A DNA stretch of 64,000 nt, from the NCBI RefSeq assembly GCF_002952215.1, contig NZ_CP022600.1, positions 1,116,001 to 1,180,000 of the forward strand, in the 5' to 3' direction. Source of the stretch: Porphyrobacter sp. HT-58-2 (GTDB lineage Bacteria; Pseudomonadota; Alphaproteobacteria; Sphingomonadales; Sphingomonadaceae). The notes beneath the pieces are model-generated. The model was not told the DNA's origin, searched no databases, and saw only the letters and a list, made by a program, of their open reading frames with translations. A program made the translations under genes and the position numbers. Shown piece after piece: positions 1 through 8,438 of this stretch; position 1 is the stretch's first letter, and each line of letters starts with the position of its first letter.

Positions 1-1
1 A

Positions 2-76
2 GGCTGGCGGGTGACACGGCGTGACAATGCCCTGCTCGACGGGCGGGGGGCGGCGCGGGCGCTGCTGGCGCGCTAG
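2..76 (+). CDS. possible C-terminal end of an upstream gene (partial)
   Basis: An open frame enters from the left edge and stops with TAG at 74-76, encoding about 24 residues ending in AARALLAR. Its stop overlaps the stop of the convergent SDR at 73, a tail-to-tail arrangement common in compact genomes. Only 24 codons are visible, so no family can be named and the frame could be chance in GC-rich DNA. Confidence 0.3.
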   Translation, partial: GWRVTRRDNALLDGRGAARALLAR

Positions 77-813
77 CTCACCAGTTGGCCGCCATCCACC
101 ACCAGCACGCTGCCGGTGGCCTTGCGCGCCTGCTCCGAAGCCAGAAAGGCGACCGCTTCGGCAATGTCCTTGGGCGCGCAGCTTCCGTCGACAAGCTTGG
201 GCATTCCGCGCCGGATCATGTCCCAGTCAAGGTCGCCTGAAGGTGGTGTCTGCCGGGTCATCGGCGTATCGACGTGGCCCGGACACACCGCATTCACGCG
301 CACGCCGCGCGCGGCATATTCAGCGGCAAGCGCGGTGGTCATGCCCACCACGGCGTGTTTCGACGCGCAATAGCCGGCGGTATAGATCATGCCCCGCAAC
401 CCCGAGGTCGAGCCGATGTTGACGATATTGCCCCGGCTCTTGAGGAGATACGGCAGCGCCGCCTTGCAGATCACGAAGACAGAGGTGGTGTTGATCCGCA
501 GCAGGCGCTCGAAATCGGCGACGGCGAAATCCTCGGTCGGCCCCCACTTGAGCATTCCGGCGACGTTGCAGACCACGTCGAGCCCTTCGCGCGCGGCGGC
601 ATCGACAAGCGCCCGACAGGAGGCATGATCCTCGGCGTCGTAAACGACCGGCGTTGCCGTATCGCCGATCATCGCAGCGGCTTCGGCAAGCCCCGCCGCA
701 TTGATGTCGCCGATGGTGACGCGCGCGCCCTCGCGGGCAAACAGGATTGCAATCGCCCGTCCGATCCCCGAAGCGGCACCGGTAACGAGCACGTTCTTGC
801 CTGCAAATCGCAT
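73..813 (-). CDS. short-chain dehydrogenase/reductase (SDR)
   Basis: Classical SDR of about 246 residues, a cytosolic NAD(P)-dependent oxidoreductase acting on an alcohol/ketone. The Rossmann glycine motif TGAASGIG lies near the N-terminus, the active-site Ser is in IGSTSG and the Tyr-x3-Lys is YCASK; the usual NNAG is replaced by NVAG. The C-terminal GSVLVVDGG strand is typical of the family. I chose ATG 813; a TTG at 834 would add seven residues and overlap the SnoaL gene. It is the third gene of the minus-strand unit TonB receptor-SnoaL-SDR, with starts and stops touching, so it probably works on the compound imported by that receptor. Substrate unknown. Confidence 0.85.
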   Translation of the reverse strand: MRFAGKNVLVTGAASGIGRAIAILFAREGARVTIGDINAAGLAEAAAMIGDTATPVVYDAEDHASCRALVDAAAREGLDVVCNVAGMLKWGPTEDFAVADFERLLRINTTSVFVICKAALPYLLKSRGNIVNIGSTSGLRGMIYTAGYCASKHAVVGMTTALAAEYAARGVRVNAVCPGHVDTPMTRQTPPSGDLDWDMIRRGMPKLVDGSCAPKDIAEAVAFLASEQARKATGSVLVVDGGQLVS

Positions 814-826
814 GTTTCCGGTTATC

Positions 827-1330
827 CTAGCCAAATGTGGCGGGCGCTTCGCCCATGCTGCTGACTGTGGCCGATCCGCGCTCGTCGACGGAATGGATCA
901 GGCACGAAAGACGCCGCGAGCGGGTCTTTGCGATCCACCAGCGCCCGCTCTGCTTCACGTAGATATCATCATACTCGACCCCCATCAGCGTGAGCGTGCG
1001 ATTGGCGAGGTTGATCGAGTGAAACAGCAGCGACCATTGCCCGCTCGCGCGTTCGTCGGTCTCAAAGGTGATGATCCCGTTCGCGCCATGATGGATGTCG
1101 AACACGCCCGGCGCGCAGCCCATTTCGCGATAGACTGCGACGAAGGCGTTGCGCCCTTCGAACGGCGGAAAACCATCATAGGCGATCACCGCGCCCTCGG
1201 GCAGCAGGGCATCGCGCACTGCCTCGACGTCCTTCGTGTCGCAGGCGCGCAGGTAGCGGGCCTTGAGGTCGCGAATGGCGCGGTCGTCCTCCAGCCGCGC
1301 CAGCCGCTGCTCCAGCACCGCAAGCTCCAT
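827..1330 (-). CDS. SnoaL-like / nuclear transport factor 2 fold protein
   Basis: A 167-residue protein opening with an amphipathic helix and the pattern ALEDDRAIRDLKARYLRACDT, with an ending such as GRWWIAKTRSRRL; both are typical of SnoaL_4 (NTF2-like cone fold) proteins. Members include cyclases, isomerases, dehydratases and ring-hydroxylating dioxygenase beta subunits, so the fold does not give the reaction. The ATG at 1330 overlaps the TGA of the TonB receptor (TGATG), which indicates translational coupling. A second SnoaL-like gene lies at 5505-6137 on the other side of the divergent promoter. Confidence 0.8.
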   Translation of the reverse strand: MELAVLEQRLARLEDDRAIRDLKARYLRACDTKDVEAVRDALLPEGAVIAYDGFPPFEGRNAFVAVYREMGCAPGVFDIHHGANGIITFETDERASGQWSLLFHSINLANRTLTLMGVEYDDIYVKQSGRWWIAKTRSRRLSCLIHSVDERGSATVSSMGEAPATFG

Positions 1331-3654
1331 CAGAAACGAGCGCCCAGTGTCACGCCGAAGGTGCGCGGATCGGGGAAGTAGCCCAGCAGGATGCCGCCGA
1401 AGCCCGGGCCGAAGTCGATGAAGTTCGACGGCGCGTCTTCCTTGGTCAGGTTGCGCACGAACACCGAGAGATCGGCCTCGATCCCGCCGAGCGGGAATTC
1501 CGCCAGCGTGGCCCGCAAATTGACGATCGTGCGCCCGGGCGATTGGCTCGATCCCGCGACCTGATCCGAGGCCGTCGGCCCGGTCAGGGCATAGGGGAAG
1601 GTGAAGTATTTCGAGGAATAGTTGAGGTCGGCATAGATGTTGAACCGTCCCCAGTCGCCTTCTGCCACTTTCCAGTCGGTACCGATCGAGGCGGTGGTGC
1701 GCGGCGCATGCGGGAAGGCGCGATTGTTCGACACGTCCACCCCGCCGTCGATGAAGCGCTTGTATTCCGGATCGAGCAGCGCCAGCGAGGCGTTGATCGT
1801 CAGGGCATCGACGGGGCGCAGCACGGTTTCGATCTCAAGCCCCTGAATACGCGCGGCAGCGGCGTTCTGGATCACCGACGCGGCCCCGGTGGTGGCGGTG
1901 AAGACCGACAGCTGCATATCCGTGCTGTCGTTGCGGAAGGCCGCAAGGTTGATGATCAGCCGGTCATCGAGGAAGCGGCTCTTGATGCCGAATTCGTAGC
2001 TGTCGACCTGTTCGGGCAGGTAAGGCTGGCACAGCTCCAGCGCGCCGCTCGGGCAATCTGCGGTGGGCGCAGCGAAGACGTTGCTCTCGCCGTTGAACCC
2101 GCCCGATTTGAAGCCTTGCGCAAAGCGGGCGTAGAGATTGATGGTGTCGCTCGCGGCATAGCTGAGCGTTACCGTCGGGGAAAAATCGGTAAAGGTCGCT
2201 GCCGGGATGTCGCCATAGGCCAGATCGGCGATCACAAGCGGGCTGAAGATGCCGTTGGCGGGATCGAAATTCACTCTGAAAAAGCGGCTGATATCCTTGG
2301 TTTCCTCGGTATAGCGCGCTCCCAGCGTCAACTTGAGCCTTTCGGTAAGGTCATAGTCGAGCTGCGCATAGATCGCCCATGCTTCGGTGTTCGAACCATA
2401 ATTGGAATCGAGATCGACCCCGCCACCGAAATAGGTCTGCGGGTTCACCGTCTCGGCCTTTTCGTCGAAATAGAACGCGCCCAGCACATAGGCGAGCCGA
2501 TCTCCGAAGGCTGTTCCGGTCAGCTGCAACTCCTGGCTGAAGGCGCGATAATCGGAGATGCGCTGGGTGAAGGCGACCGGGAAGGGCGAGCCGTCGAGGT
2601 CGAGCCCGTCGGCCCATGCCAGATCGCGATAGGCGGTGATCGATTTCAGCTCGGCATCGCCCAGTCCGGCTGTCAGGGTCAGGGCATGGCCATAGCTGCG
2701 CGAGCGTTCATAGACCGGCGCATCGATCGCCGCCCTGGTGACCCGATCGGGATTGGCGACGGTATCGAGCGGGAAGAACGCCCCGCCGAAGGCATACCTG
2801 GGCGAGCCGGGATCGAAGATGTCGCGCGGGTCACCATTGCGGTTGACCCGCAGCAGCTGCGAGAACGGCGGGGTCTGGTTCGACTTGCTGTAATCGTAGG
2901 TGTAGTCTGCCGTGACGTTGTCGGCGATCTCGGCGCGCAGCTGAACCATGAAGCTGCCACTGTCGATCGAGTCGGTGCGGTTGCGACCGCGTCCATCGGG
3001 TGCGGTGAGCTCGATCAGCCCGTCACGCGTGCGATACTGGCCCGAGACCTTGGCTGAGAAGGCGCCCATCTGCGGCAGATCGAGCACGCCCCGCAGCCGC
3101 ACCTCGTTGAAGCTGCCATAGGTGATCTCGGCCATGCCGCCGGCCTCGCCGCTGGGCTTCTTGGTCACCAGATTGACCGCGCCAGCCAGCGCGTTGCGGC
3201 CATAAAGCGTGCCCTGCGGCCCACGCAGAATCTCGACCCGTTCAAGATCGGCGATGTCGAAGATCGAGCCCTGCGCCTTGGCGATATAGACCCCGTCGAG
3301 ATAGAGCCCAACAGCCGGTTCCCAGGTGATCGCCGGGTTGATCGTCACCGATCCGCGGATCGCGATCTGCGAGATGGTCTTGGAAGCTGGCGCTCGCTCA
3401 AATTTCACGTTGGGCGCGACGGTGCCGAGATCGTCGATCGAATCGATCCCGCGGGTTGCGAGGAACTGGCTGCCCAGTGCGGTGATCGCGATCGGCACAT
3501 CCTGCACGTTTTCGGCGCGCTTCTGCGCCGTTACGACAATCAGGCCGATGCCATCGGACGCATCTTCGACCTCAGCCGTGTCCTGCGCTGCGGCAGGCAC
3601 AGCAAGCCCGCCGACCAGTGCGCAAACCGATGCTGTTGTGAACAATGCCTTCAT
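1330..3654 (-). CDS. TonB-dependent outer-membrane receptor (1)
   Basis: A 774-residue outer-membrane active transporter. The signal peptide (residues 1-24, ending VPAAAQ) is followed by a TonB-box/plug start containing IVVTAQKR, a plug with the RGPQGTLYGRNALAGAVNL motif, and a 22-strand-type barrel ending in aromatic Phe (TLGARF). ATG 3654 is chosen over an upstream in-frame start because it begins the signal peptide and is preceded by a GAGAGGG ribosome-binding site. It is the sphingomonad FecA/CirA-like type often found in catabolic clusters, where it imports large hydrophobic substrates. It heads the TBDR-SnoaL-SDR unit, transcribed from the operator-bearing region at 3696-3725. Confidence 0.93.
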   Translation of the reverse strand: MKALFTTASVCALVGGLAVPAAAQDTAEVEDASDGIGLIVVTAQKRAENVQDVPIAITALGSQFLATRGIDSIDDLGTVAPNVKFERAPASKTISQIAIRGSVTINPAITWEPAVGLYLDGVYIAKAQGSIFDIADLERVEILRGPQGTLYGRNALAGAVNLVTKKPSGEAGGMAEITYGSFNEVRLRGVLDLPQMGAFSAKVSGQYRTRDGLIELTAPDGRGRNRTDSIDSGSFMVQLRAEIADNVTADYTYDYSKSNQTPPFSQLLRVNRNGDPRDIFDPGSPRYAFGGAFFPLDTVANPDRVTRAAIDAPVYERSRSYGHALTLTAGLGDAELKSITAYRDLAWADGLDLDGSPFPVAFTQRISDYRAFSQELQLTGTAFGDRLAYVLGAFYFDEKAETVNPQTYFGGGVDLDSNYGSNTEAWAIYAQLDYDLTERLKLTLGARYTEETKDISRFFRVNFDPANGIFSPLVIADLAYGDIPAATFTDFSPTVTLSYAASDTINLYARFAQGFKSGGFNGESNVFAAPTADCPSGALELCQPYLPEQVDSYEFGIKSRFLDDRLIINLAAFRNDSTDMQLSVFTATTGAASVIQNAAAARIQGLEIETVLRPVDALTINASLALLDPEYKRFIDGGVDVSNNRAFPHAPRTTASIGTDWKVAEGDWGRFNIYADLNYSSKYFTFPYALTGPTASDQVAGSSQSPGRTIVNLRATLAEFPLGGIEADLSVFVRNLTKEDAPSNFIDFGPGFGGILLGYFPDPRTFGVTLGARF

Positions 3655-3695
3655 GCTGCCCTCTCTTCTGTCAGCCTCATTGGGCCGCCTCATTA

Positions 3696-3725
3696 TGCGT
3701 ATTTTTTGTTATCCTAGTTTACGCG
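3696..3725. promoter_or_regulatory. island operator site A (30-bp inverted repeat)
   Basis: Half-site TGCGTA at 3696-3701 faces TTACGCG at 3719-3725 across an AT-rich centre. It lies in the divergent promoter between TonB receptor 1 and the DUF1254 gene. Five more 30-bp copies with the same half-sites and the same spacing occur in the island. The binding protein is not known. Confidence 0.7.
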
Positions 3726-3733
3726 TTTATGAT
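3706..3733 (+). promoter_or_regulatory. candidate sigma70-type promoter of the DUF1254 operon
   Basis: TTGTTA at 3706-3711 and TATGAT at 3728-3733 are separated by 16 bp, upstream of the ATG at 3803. Both elements overlap or abut operator site A, an arrangement that suits repression by a protein bound there. Read by eye only. Confidence 0.45.
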
Positions 3734-3802
3734 AAAGATGGCAATCGAAATACTTTTAGCGTAGCAAAAATAGAAAAAATCTGCGCGATTCAAGGAGGGA
3801 GA

Positions 3803-5137
3803 ATGCTGTTTGCTCTGGCGCTTGCCGCTGCCCTGCCTGATGCTGATGCCTGCTACGCCGCGACCGAGGAACCCGAAGCGGCGCTCGCTCTGGCGCAGGG
3901 CTTGCAGGGCTTTATCTATGGTTATCCGGTGGTCGATTTGCTCAAGCAGCGGCATAACGAGACCAGCCGCGTTGCGCCCGATCAGCCTGTGGCGGCACCA
4001 GTCAACCGGATCGCCATCTATCCGCATCTGCTGACCCCGGAAACGCAGGGCCAGTTGCGGGCCGCCAATGCCGACACACTCTATCTCAATGCCTGGCTCG
4101 ATCTGTCGCAGGGGCCGGTCATGCTCGACGTCCCGGCGCTGGGCGCGCGTTACTACACACTTGCGTTCATGGATCTTTACGGACGCCCCGTGCATCTCGG
4201 CACCCGGACCAATGGCGGGGTCGCTCGGCGCTATGCGCTGGTCGGGCCGGGCGCCACGCCGCCTCCGGGGGGCGAGGCGGTGATGCTTGCGACCGACACG
4301 GTGTGGATGCTCGGACGGGTGCTCGCGACCGATGCCGCAGACGTGGCTGCGGCGCGGGCGCTGGCACAGCGGATCCGTATCGGCGCCCCGCCGGGAGCGC
4401 CGGTTAAAGAGGCCGAACCGCTGCGCCCGTTCGAAAGCATCGCCTTTTTTGCCATGCTCAATACCGCGCTGAAGGAATTGCCGATGCGTGCGGGCGAGGA
4501 CGCGCTGATGGCGCAGTTTGATGCGGCAGGCTTCGGGCCCTCGGTCAGCTTCGATGCCGACGCTCTGCCGCCCGCGCGCGCGCTGGGGCTGGGGTGCGCG
4601 CTGAGGATTGGGCCGCAGGTGCTGGCCCGGCGCGGGTTCAAACCGACCAACGTGCGCAACGGCTGGATGTGGTCCGGCGAGATGGCCGATCCGGGCTACG
4701 ATTACCTGTTGCGGGCCGAGGTGGCGCGCGGTGGCTATGTCAATGATCCGCGCGAGTCGATCTATCCGGCCGCGATCACCGATGAACGGGGCGAACTGCT
4801 GACGGGTGAGCGCAGCTACCGCATCCGCTTCGCCCCCGGGGAGCTGCCGCCGGTCGATGCCTTCTGGTCGCTCTCGGCCTATGACCGCGCGTCCTCGCAG
4901 CTGGTTGCCAATGCCATCGCACGCTACAGCATCGGCGATCGCACCGTCGGGCTGGTGCGTGATGCGGACGGCGGGCTGACGCTCCGGCTCTCGGCCACGC
5001 CGCCGCCCGGCGGCACCGCCAACTGGCTGCCGGTGCCGCCGGGGCCATTCCATCTCGTGCTGCGCCTCTATCTCCCGCAGGCTGCCGCGCTCGCAGGCGA
5101 TTATGCCCCGCCACCGGTCGAAAGGGTCGGCGAATGA
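3803..5137 (+). CDS. DUF1254/DUF1214 domain protein
   Basis: A 444-residue protein with a short hydrophobic leader (MLFALALAAALP). The N-terminal part carries DUF1254-type features (GFIYGYPVVDLL, ADTLYLNAWLDL, YYTLAFMDLYG); the C-terminal part carries DUF1214-type features (SYRIRFAPGELPPVDAFWSLSAYD). Proteins with this pair are secreted or membrane-attached and their biochemical role is not established. ATG 3803 is preceded by AAGGAGGGAGA, an excellent ribosome-binding site, so the much longer upstream open frame is not used. It heads a three-gene unit with the P450 remnant and a SnoaL-like gene, with 4-bp overlaps at both junctions. Confidence 0.85.
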   Translation: MLFALALAAALPDADACYAATEEPEAALALAQGLQGFIYGYPVVDLLKQRHNETSRVAPDQPVAAPVNRIAIYPHLLTPETQGQLRAANADTLYLNAWLDLSQGPVMLDVPALGARYYTLAFMDLYGRPVHLGTRTNGGVARRYALVGPGATPPPGGEAVMLATDTVWMLGRVLATDAADVAAARALAQRIRIGAPPGAPVKEAEPLRPFESIAFFAMLNTALKELPMRAGEDALMAQFDAAGFGPSVSFDADALPPARALGLGCALRIGPQVLARRGFKPTNVRNGWMWSGEMADPGYDYLLRAEVARGGYVNDPRESIYPAAITDERGELLTGERSYRIRFAPGELPPVDAFWSLSAYDRASSQLVANAIARYSIGDRTVGLVRDADGGLTLRLSATPPPGGTANWLPVPPGPFHLVLRLYLPQAAALAGDYAPPPVERVGE

Positions 5138-5508
5138 CCCGCCCGACCAGCACTATCGATGCCTTCTCGCCCCATGCCTATGCCGACGGGGTCAGCATCG
5201 CTGCGCGCTTTGCCGCCGTGCGCGAACAGGTCGCGCTGCTGTACCTGTCAGGCAACCGCGACGAGCGCGCCTTTGAGGCCCCGCACGAATTTTGCATCGA
5301 CCGCAGCCCCAACCGCCACCTCGCCTTCGGCTACGGAGCGCATCACTGCCTCGGCCGGATCCTTGCCGAAATGGAGGTTGAGGCGCTGATCGCCGAGATC
5401 GCCGCGCGGGTGGAGGCGATCACGCTTGCGGGCGAGCCCGAATGGGTCAAGACCAACCATACCGGCGGCCTCAAGCGCCTGCCGGTGCAGATACGGATGA
5501 AGCCATGA
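5134..5508 (+). pseudogene. cytochrome P450 with large in-frame internal deletion
   Basis: A 124-residue product whose C-terminal 90 residues are clearly P450: VALLYLSGNRDERAF, FCIDRSPNRHLAFGYGAHHC with the haem-ligand Cys, then LGRILAEMEVEALI. Bacterial P450s are about 400 residues. The first 30 residues (IDAFSPHAYADG, then AARFAAVRE) resemble a P450 N-terminus, so the gene appears to have lost helices B to J in frame. The ExxR and I-helix oxygen-binding segments are absent, so a working monooxygenase is very unlikely. Reading frame and 4-bp overlaps with both neighbours are kept, so translation of the operon would not be broken. Called pseudogene on function, not on frame. Confidence 0.75.
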
Positions 5509-6137
5509 CCGTTACCGCCTCGCTCGAAGCCCGGATCGACCGGCTGGAATCGCTCGACGCGATCCGTCAGTTGCCGGCCAAGTATGCGCTCGCGCTCGAT
5601 ATGCGCGACATGGACGCGATGGTCTCGCTGTTCCCCGCGGATGTGCGCGTCGGCAAGGAGGCGAGCGGGCGGCTGGCCCTGCGCGCCTACATGGACCGCA
5701 CGCTGCGCTCGCCCTTCACCGGCACCTCGCACCACATCGGCGGCCACGTGATCGAGTTCGACGATCCCGATCATGCGCACGGGGTGGTCTATTCCAAGAA
5801 CGAGCACGAGACCGGTGACGAGTGGGTCATCATGCAGATGATGTATGTCGACGATTACGTGCGGCAGGACGGGCGCTGGTTCTTCGCCCGCCGCTTGCCG
5901 CTCTACTGGTACGCTACCGACCTCAACAAGCCACCCGTCGGCGACAACAAGATGCGCTGGCCCGGCACCGAGTGGGTGGAAGGCAACTTCCACAAGCTGT
6001 TCCCGAGCTATGCCGAATACTGGGCGCGCGAGGGCGACCACGGCGGGCCGGTGGCCGAGCCTGCCCCGCTCGAGGGCTTCCTCAATGCGATGCGTCGAGG
6101 TGCCGCTGCCCCGAAGGTGAAAGTGCGCGCGGACTGA
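5505..6137 (+). CDS. SnoaL-like / NTF2-fold protein
   Basis: A 210-residue protein with the SnoaL_4 opening (ARIDRLESLDAIRQLPAKYALALDMRDMDAMVSLF) and the tail pattern DDYVRQDGRWFFARRLPLYWY. It is a second, longer member of the family found at 827-1330 and ends with a clade-specific extension of about 50 residues. ATG 5505 overlaps the TGA of the P450 remnant by 4 bp; an open frame beginning at 5442 would lie inside that gene and is rejected. A ring-hydroxylation or isomerisation accessory role in the island is a guess from context. Confidence 0.8.
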   Translation: MTVTASLEARIDRLESLDAIRQLPAKYALALDMRDMDAMVSLFPADVRVGKEASGRLALRAYMDRTLRSPFTGTSHHIGGHVIEFDDPDHAHGVVYSKNEHETGDEWVIMQMMYVDDYVRQDGRWFFARRLPLYWYATDLNKPPVGDNKMRWPGTEWVEGNFHKLFPSYAEYWAREGDHGGPVAEPAPLEGFLNAMRRGAAAPKVKVRAD

Positions 6138-6175
6138 TTAACTGTGAGGCCTGAATTGTGCGCTCGGAGTTCAGC

Positions 6176-6637
6176 TCAGATCGCTGAGGTGAGCTTTTCA
6201 TCGATCCGGGCAAGCGTGATGGAAAATCCGCAACGCTTATGCGAATCCAGTGTGAATTCCTGATACCTTGTGAAGAGGCCTCCCAGGTACTGGTCAATCT
6301 CGTCTTGCGTGTAGTCGAGTGCGTTCACGCTCCGATAGCCCAGAGCCGATGCGCGCTCGACCGCTGCTTCGCCGTCGTCGACGCCGAAGAAGACGTTCAT
6401 GACTCCCTCGCCGCGATGCGCCAGAAACTGTGATATCGCGCTATTCTTCTCCCGGCCGGGCATCGGCGCGCACAATTCTATCCCCGCATCCCAAGCGATA
6501 GAGACATTGATACCCCAAGGTTCACCGGTCCAGTCGGCATCGATAAATGTGGCACCGAGTAGGTCGCTGTATTTCGTTTTCGCTTCCGCCAGATCGTGCA
6601 CGGCGATCATGATGCGATTGACACCCCTAAGCCCCAT
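6176..6637 (-). CDS. VOC (glyoxalase/bleomycin-resistance) family protein
   Basis: A 153-residue vicinal-oxygen-chelate protein. The N-terminal module NRIMIAVHDLAEAKTKYSDLLGATF is the standard VOC beta-alpha-beta opening, and GVMNVFFGVDDGEAAVERASALGY is the second module. Family members are metal-dependent lyases, isomerases, epimerases or dioxygenases; the candidate metal ligands here (His near residue 13, Glu near 54, Glu near 127) are only tentative. ATG 6637 follows GGAG with a 9-nt gap. It is downstream of, and probably co-transcribed with, the flavoprotein at 6727-8421. Confidence 0.75.
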   Translation of the reverse strand: MGLRGVNRIMIAVHDLAEAKTKYSDLLGATFIDADWTGEPWGINVSIAWDAGIELCAPMPGREKNSAISQFLAHRGEGVMNVFFGVDDGEAAVERASALGYRSVNALDYTQDEIDQYLGGLFTRYQEFTLDSHKRCGFSITLARIDEKLTSAI

Positions 6638-6726
6638 TCGGTTTCACTCCAAAAAGCAGAATTGATGCAGGATAAAGCGACAGCAGCACGGCGAATGCTC
6701 TTGCCTACCGGCTATATTCGCCAACC

Positions 6727-8421
6727 CTAACTCGCGTTGGCTCCGGTCAGGTCATTTGCCGCGATATAGCCGAAGGTCAGCGCCGGGCCGATGGTCACGC
6801 CCGCGCCGGGATAGCTTTCGCCCATCGCCGAGGCGGCGCTGTTGCCGATGGCGTAGAGACCGGCGATCGGCTGTCCCTTGCCGTCCAGCACCCGGGCCCG
6901 CGCGTCGGTTTTCAGCCCGCCGTTGGTGCCGATATCGCCGGGATAGATCGGCATGGCATAGAAGGGCCCTTTCTCGAGCGGGCGCAGGCAGGGATTGGGG
7001 CTGACGCGCGGATCGCCGTACATCTTGTCATAGGTCGCCGCGCCGCGCTGGAAATCGGGGTCCTCACCCTTGGCCGCATGGATGTTGTAGCGCGCAAGCG
7101 TCGCCTCCAGCGCCGCCGGATCGCAGCCGATGGCCTGCGCCAGTTCGGCGATGGTGCGGCCCTTCTTGAGGATACCGCGCACTGCCGAGGAGTGCGCCCA
7201 GTCCGGCACGATCGGATAGAGCGGGCCGACCGGATAATTGTGGCGATAGGTGCGATCGAAGATGAACCACGAGGGGCTGGCATCGCCATGCTCGCGCTGG
7301 CGGCGGGCCATGACCTGACCGGTGACGTGGTAGGACGCCGCCTCGTTGAGATACCGCTCGCCCTTCTGGTTGACCATCAGCGAGCCCGGCAACGCGCGCT
7401 CGATGGTGCACAGCCGCCCACGATCCTCGCCGGGCACGTAGAACACCGGCGCGGCCCAGGCCGACTGCATATTCATCACGTCCGCGCCCAGCGCCTGCCC
7501 GGCGCGGATCGCATCGCCAGTGTTGCCGCTGGTGCCGCCGGACAGCAGCGGCTCAGGGTAGAGCGGGGCGTTGGCGGCGCGCATATCGAGGTTCTTGTCG
7601 AAGCCGCCCGCGGCTAGCACAACGCCCTTGCGCGCCGCCACCCGCATAAGCTTGCCCTTGCGTCGGATCACCGCGCCGGCAACCCTCCCGTTCTCGCGCA
7701 CCAATTCCACCAGCGGGCTCTTCAGCCATAGCGGCACACCCGCATCCTTGAGCGCCATGCGCAGGCCACCCGCCAGCGCATTGCCCAGCGTAAGCCGCCG
7801 GTCCTTGCGCGAAGTGAAGCGGAACGGCCAGTCGAACCAGTAGCGCGCGAGGCTCTTGGCGAGATGCCACGGCCAGCCCTTGGCCCGGAACAGCAGGATG
7901 TAGGTCTCGTCGAAATGCCAGTTCAGGTATCCGAACAGCGAGGCCGCAGGCGAGGCGAAGCGCAGGGTGCGCACATCATCGCCCAGCTTCTTCCCATCAA
8001 TGGGCAGAGGCATATGCGTGCGATAGCCGGTGGGCGATCCGCCGGGGTTCTCGGCGTGGTAGTCGGGATAGGGGAAGGCGTGGTATTCGATCGGGGTGTT
8101 GTTCCCCATCCAACGCAGCATTCCGGCCGCGTTCTCCACATAGGCGCGGATGTTTGCGTCCGGCACGTTGGGCGCGGAAAGCGCGCGGACATAGGTGAAA
8201 GCGTCCTCGACGCTATCGTGAAAACCTGCCGCGGCGGCCTGGTCGCTGGCCGGGATCCAGATCCCCGCACCCGAGGTCGCCGAGGTGCCGCCCCACAGGC
8301 TTTCCTTCTCGACGATCAGCACCTCGGCATGATTCTTCGCCGCTACCAACGCGGATAGCATCCCGCCCGCGCCCGAGCCGACCACGAGAACGTCAACTTC
8401 CTTGTCCCACTGCGCTGCCAT
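6727..8421 (-). CDS. FAD-dependent oxidoreductase, 3-ketosteroid-delta1-dehydrogenase-like
   Basis: A 564-residue FAD_binding_2 protein. The dinucleotide-binding motif VGSGAGGM is near residue 15, followed by VEKESLWGGTSATSGAG, and the C-terminal signature SYPGAGVTIGPALTFGYIA closes the FAD site. This layout matches the KstD/fumarate-reductase-like group, whose known members introduce a C1-C2 double bond into 3-ketosteroids. Motif similarity does not prove a steroid substrate; related enzymes act on other cyclic ketones. It lies in a minus-strand unit behind an SDR (8439-9212), which could supply the ketone. No signal peptide, so cytosolic. Confidence 0.85.
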   Translation of the reverse strand: MAAQWDKEVDVLVVGSGAGGMLSALVAAKNHAEVLIVEKESLWGGTSATSGAGIWIPASDQAAAAGFHDSVEDAFTYVRALSAPNVPDANIRAYVENAAGMLRWMGNNTPIEYHAFPYPDYHAENPGGSPTGYRTHMPLPIDGKKLGDDVRTLRFASPAASLFGYLNWHFDETYILLFRAKGWPWHLAKSLARYWFDWPFRFTSRKDRRLTLGNALAGGLRMALKDAGVPLWLKSPLVELVRENGRVAGAVIRRKGKLMRVAARKGVVLAAGGFDKNLDMRAANAPLYPEPLLSGGTSGNTGDAIRAGQALGADVMNMQSAWAAPVFYVPGEDRGRLCTIERALPGSLMVNQKGERYLNEAASYHVTGQVMARRQREHGDASPSWFIFDRTYRHNYPVGPLYPIVPDWAHSSAVRGILKKGRTIAELAQAIGCDPAALEATLARYNIHAAKGEDPDFQRGAATYDKMYGDPRVSPNPCLRPLEKGPFYAMPIYPGDIGTNGGLKTDARARVLDGKGQPIAGLYAIGNSAASAMGESYPGAGVTIGPALTFGYIAANDLTGANAS

Positions 8422-8438
8422 GACCGTGCTCTTTCGCG

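Noticed and set aside
827..1330. Treating the SnoaL-like proteins as Rieske dioxygenase beta subunits
   Set aside because: They are not adjacent to the Rieske genes, and KshA-type oxygenases have no beta subunit.
1543..3057. A 504-codon plus-strand frame inside TonB receptor 1
   Set aside because: Mirror frame of the receptor; no recognisable domain and no ribosome-binding site.
6727..8421. Naming the flavoprotein kstD outright
   Set aside because: Motifs place it in the group, but related enzymes use other substrates and no core steroid-ring genes are in the window.
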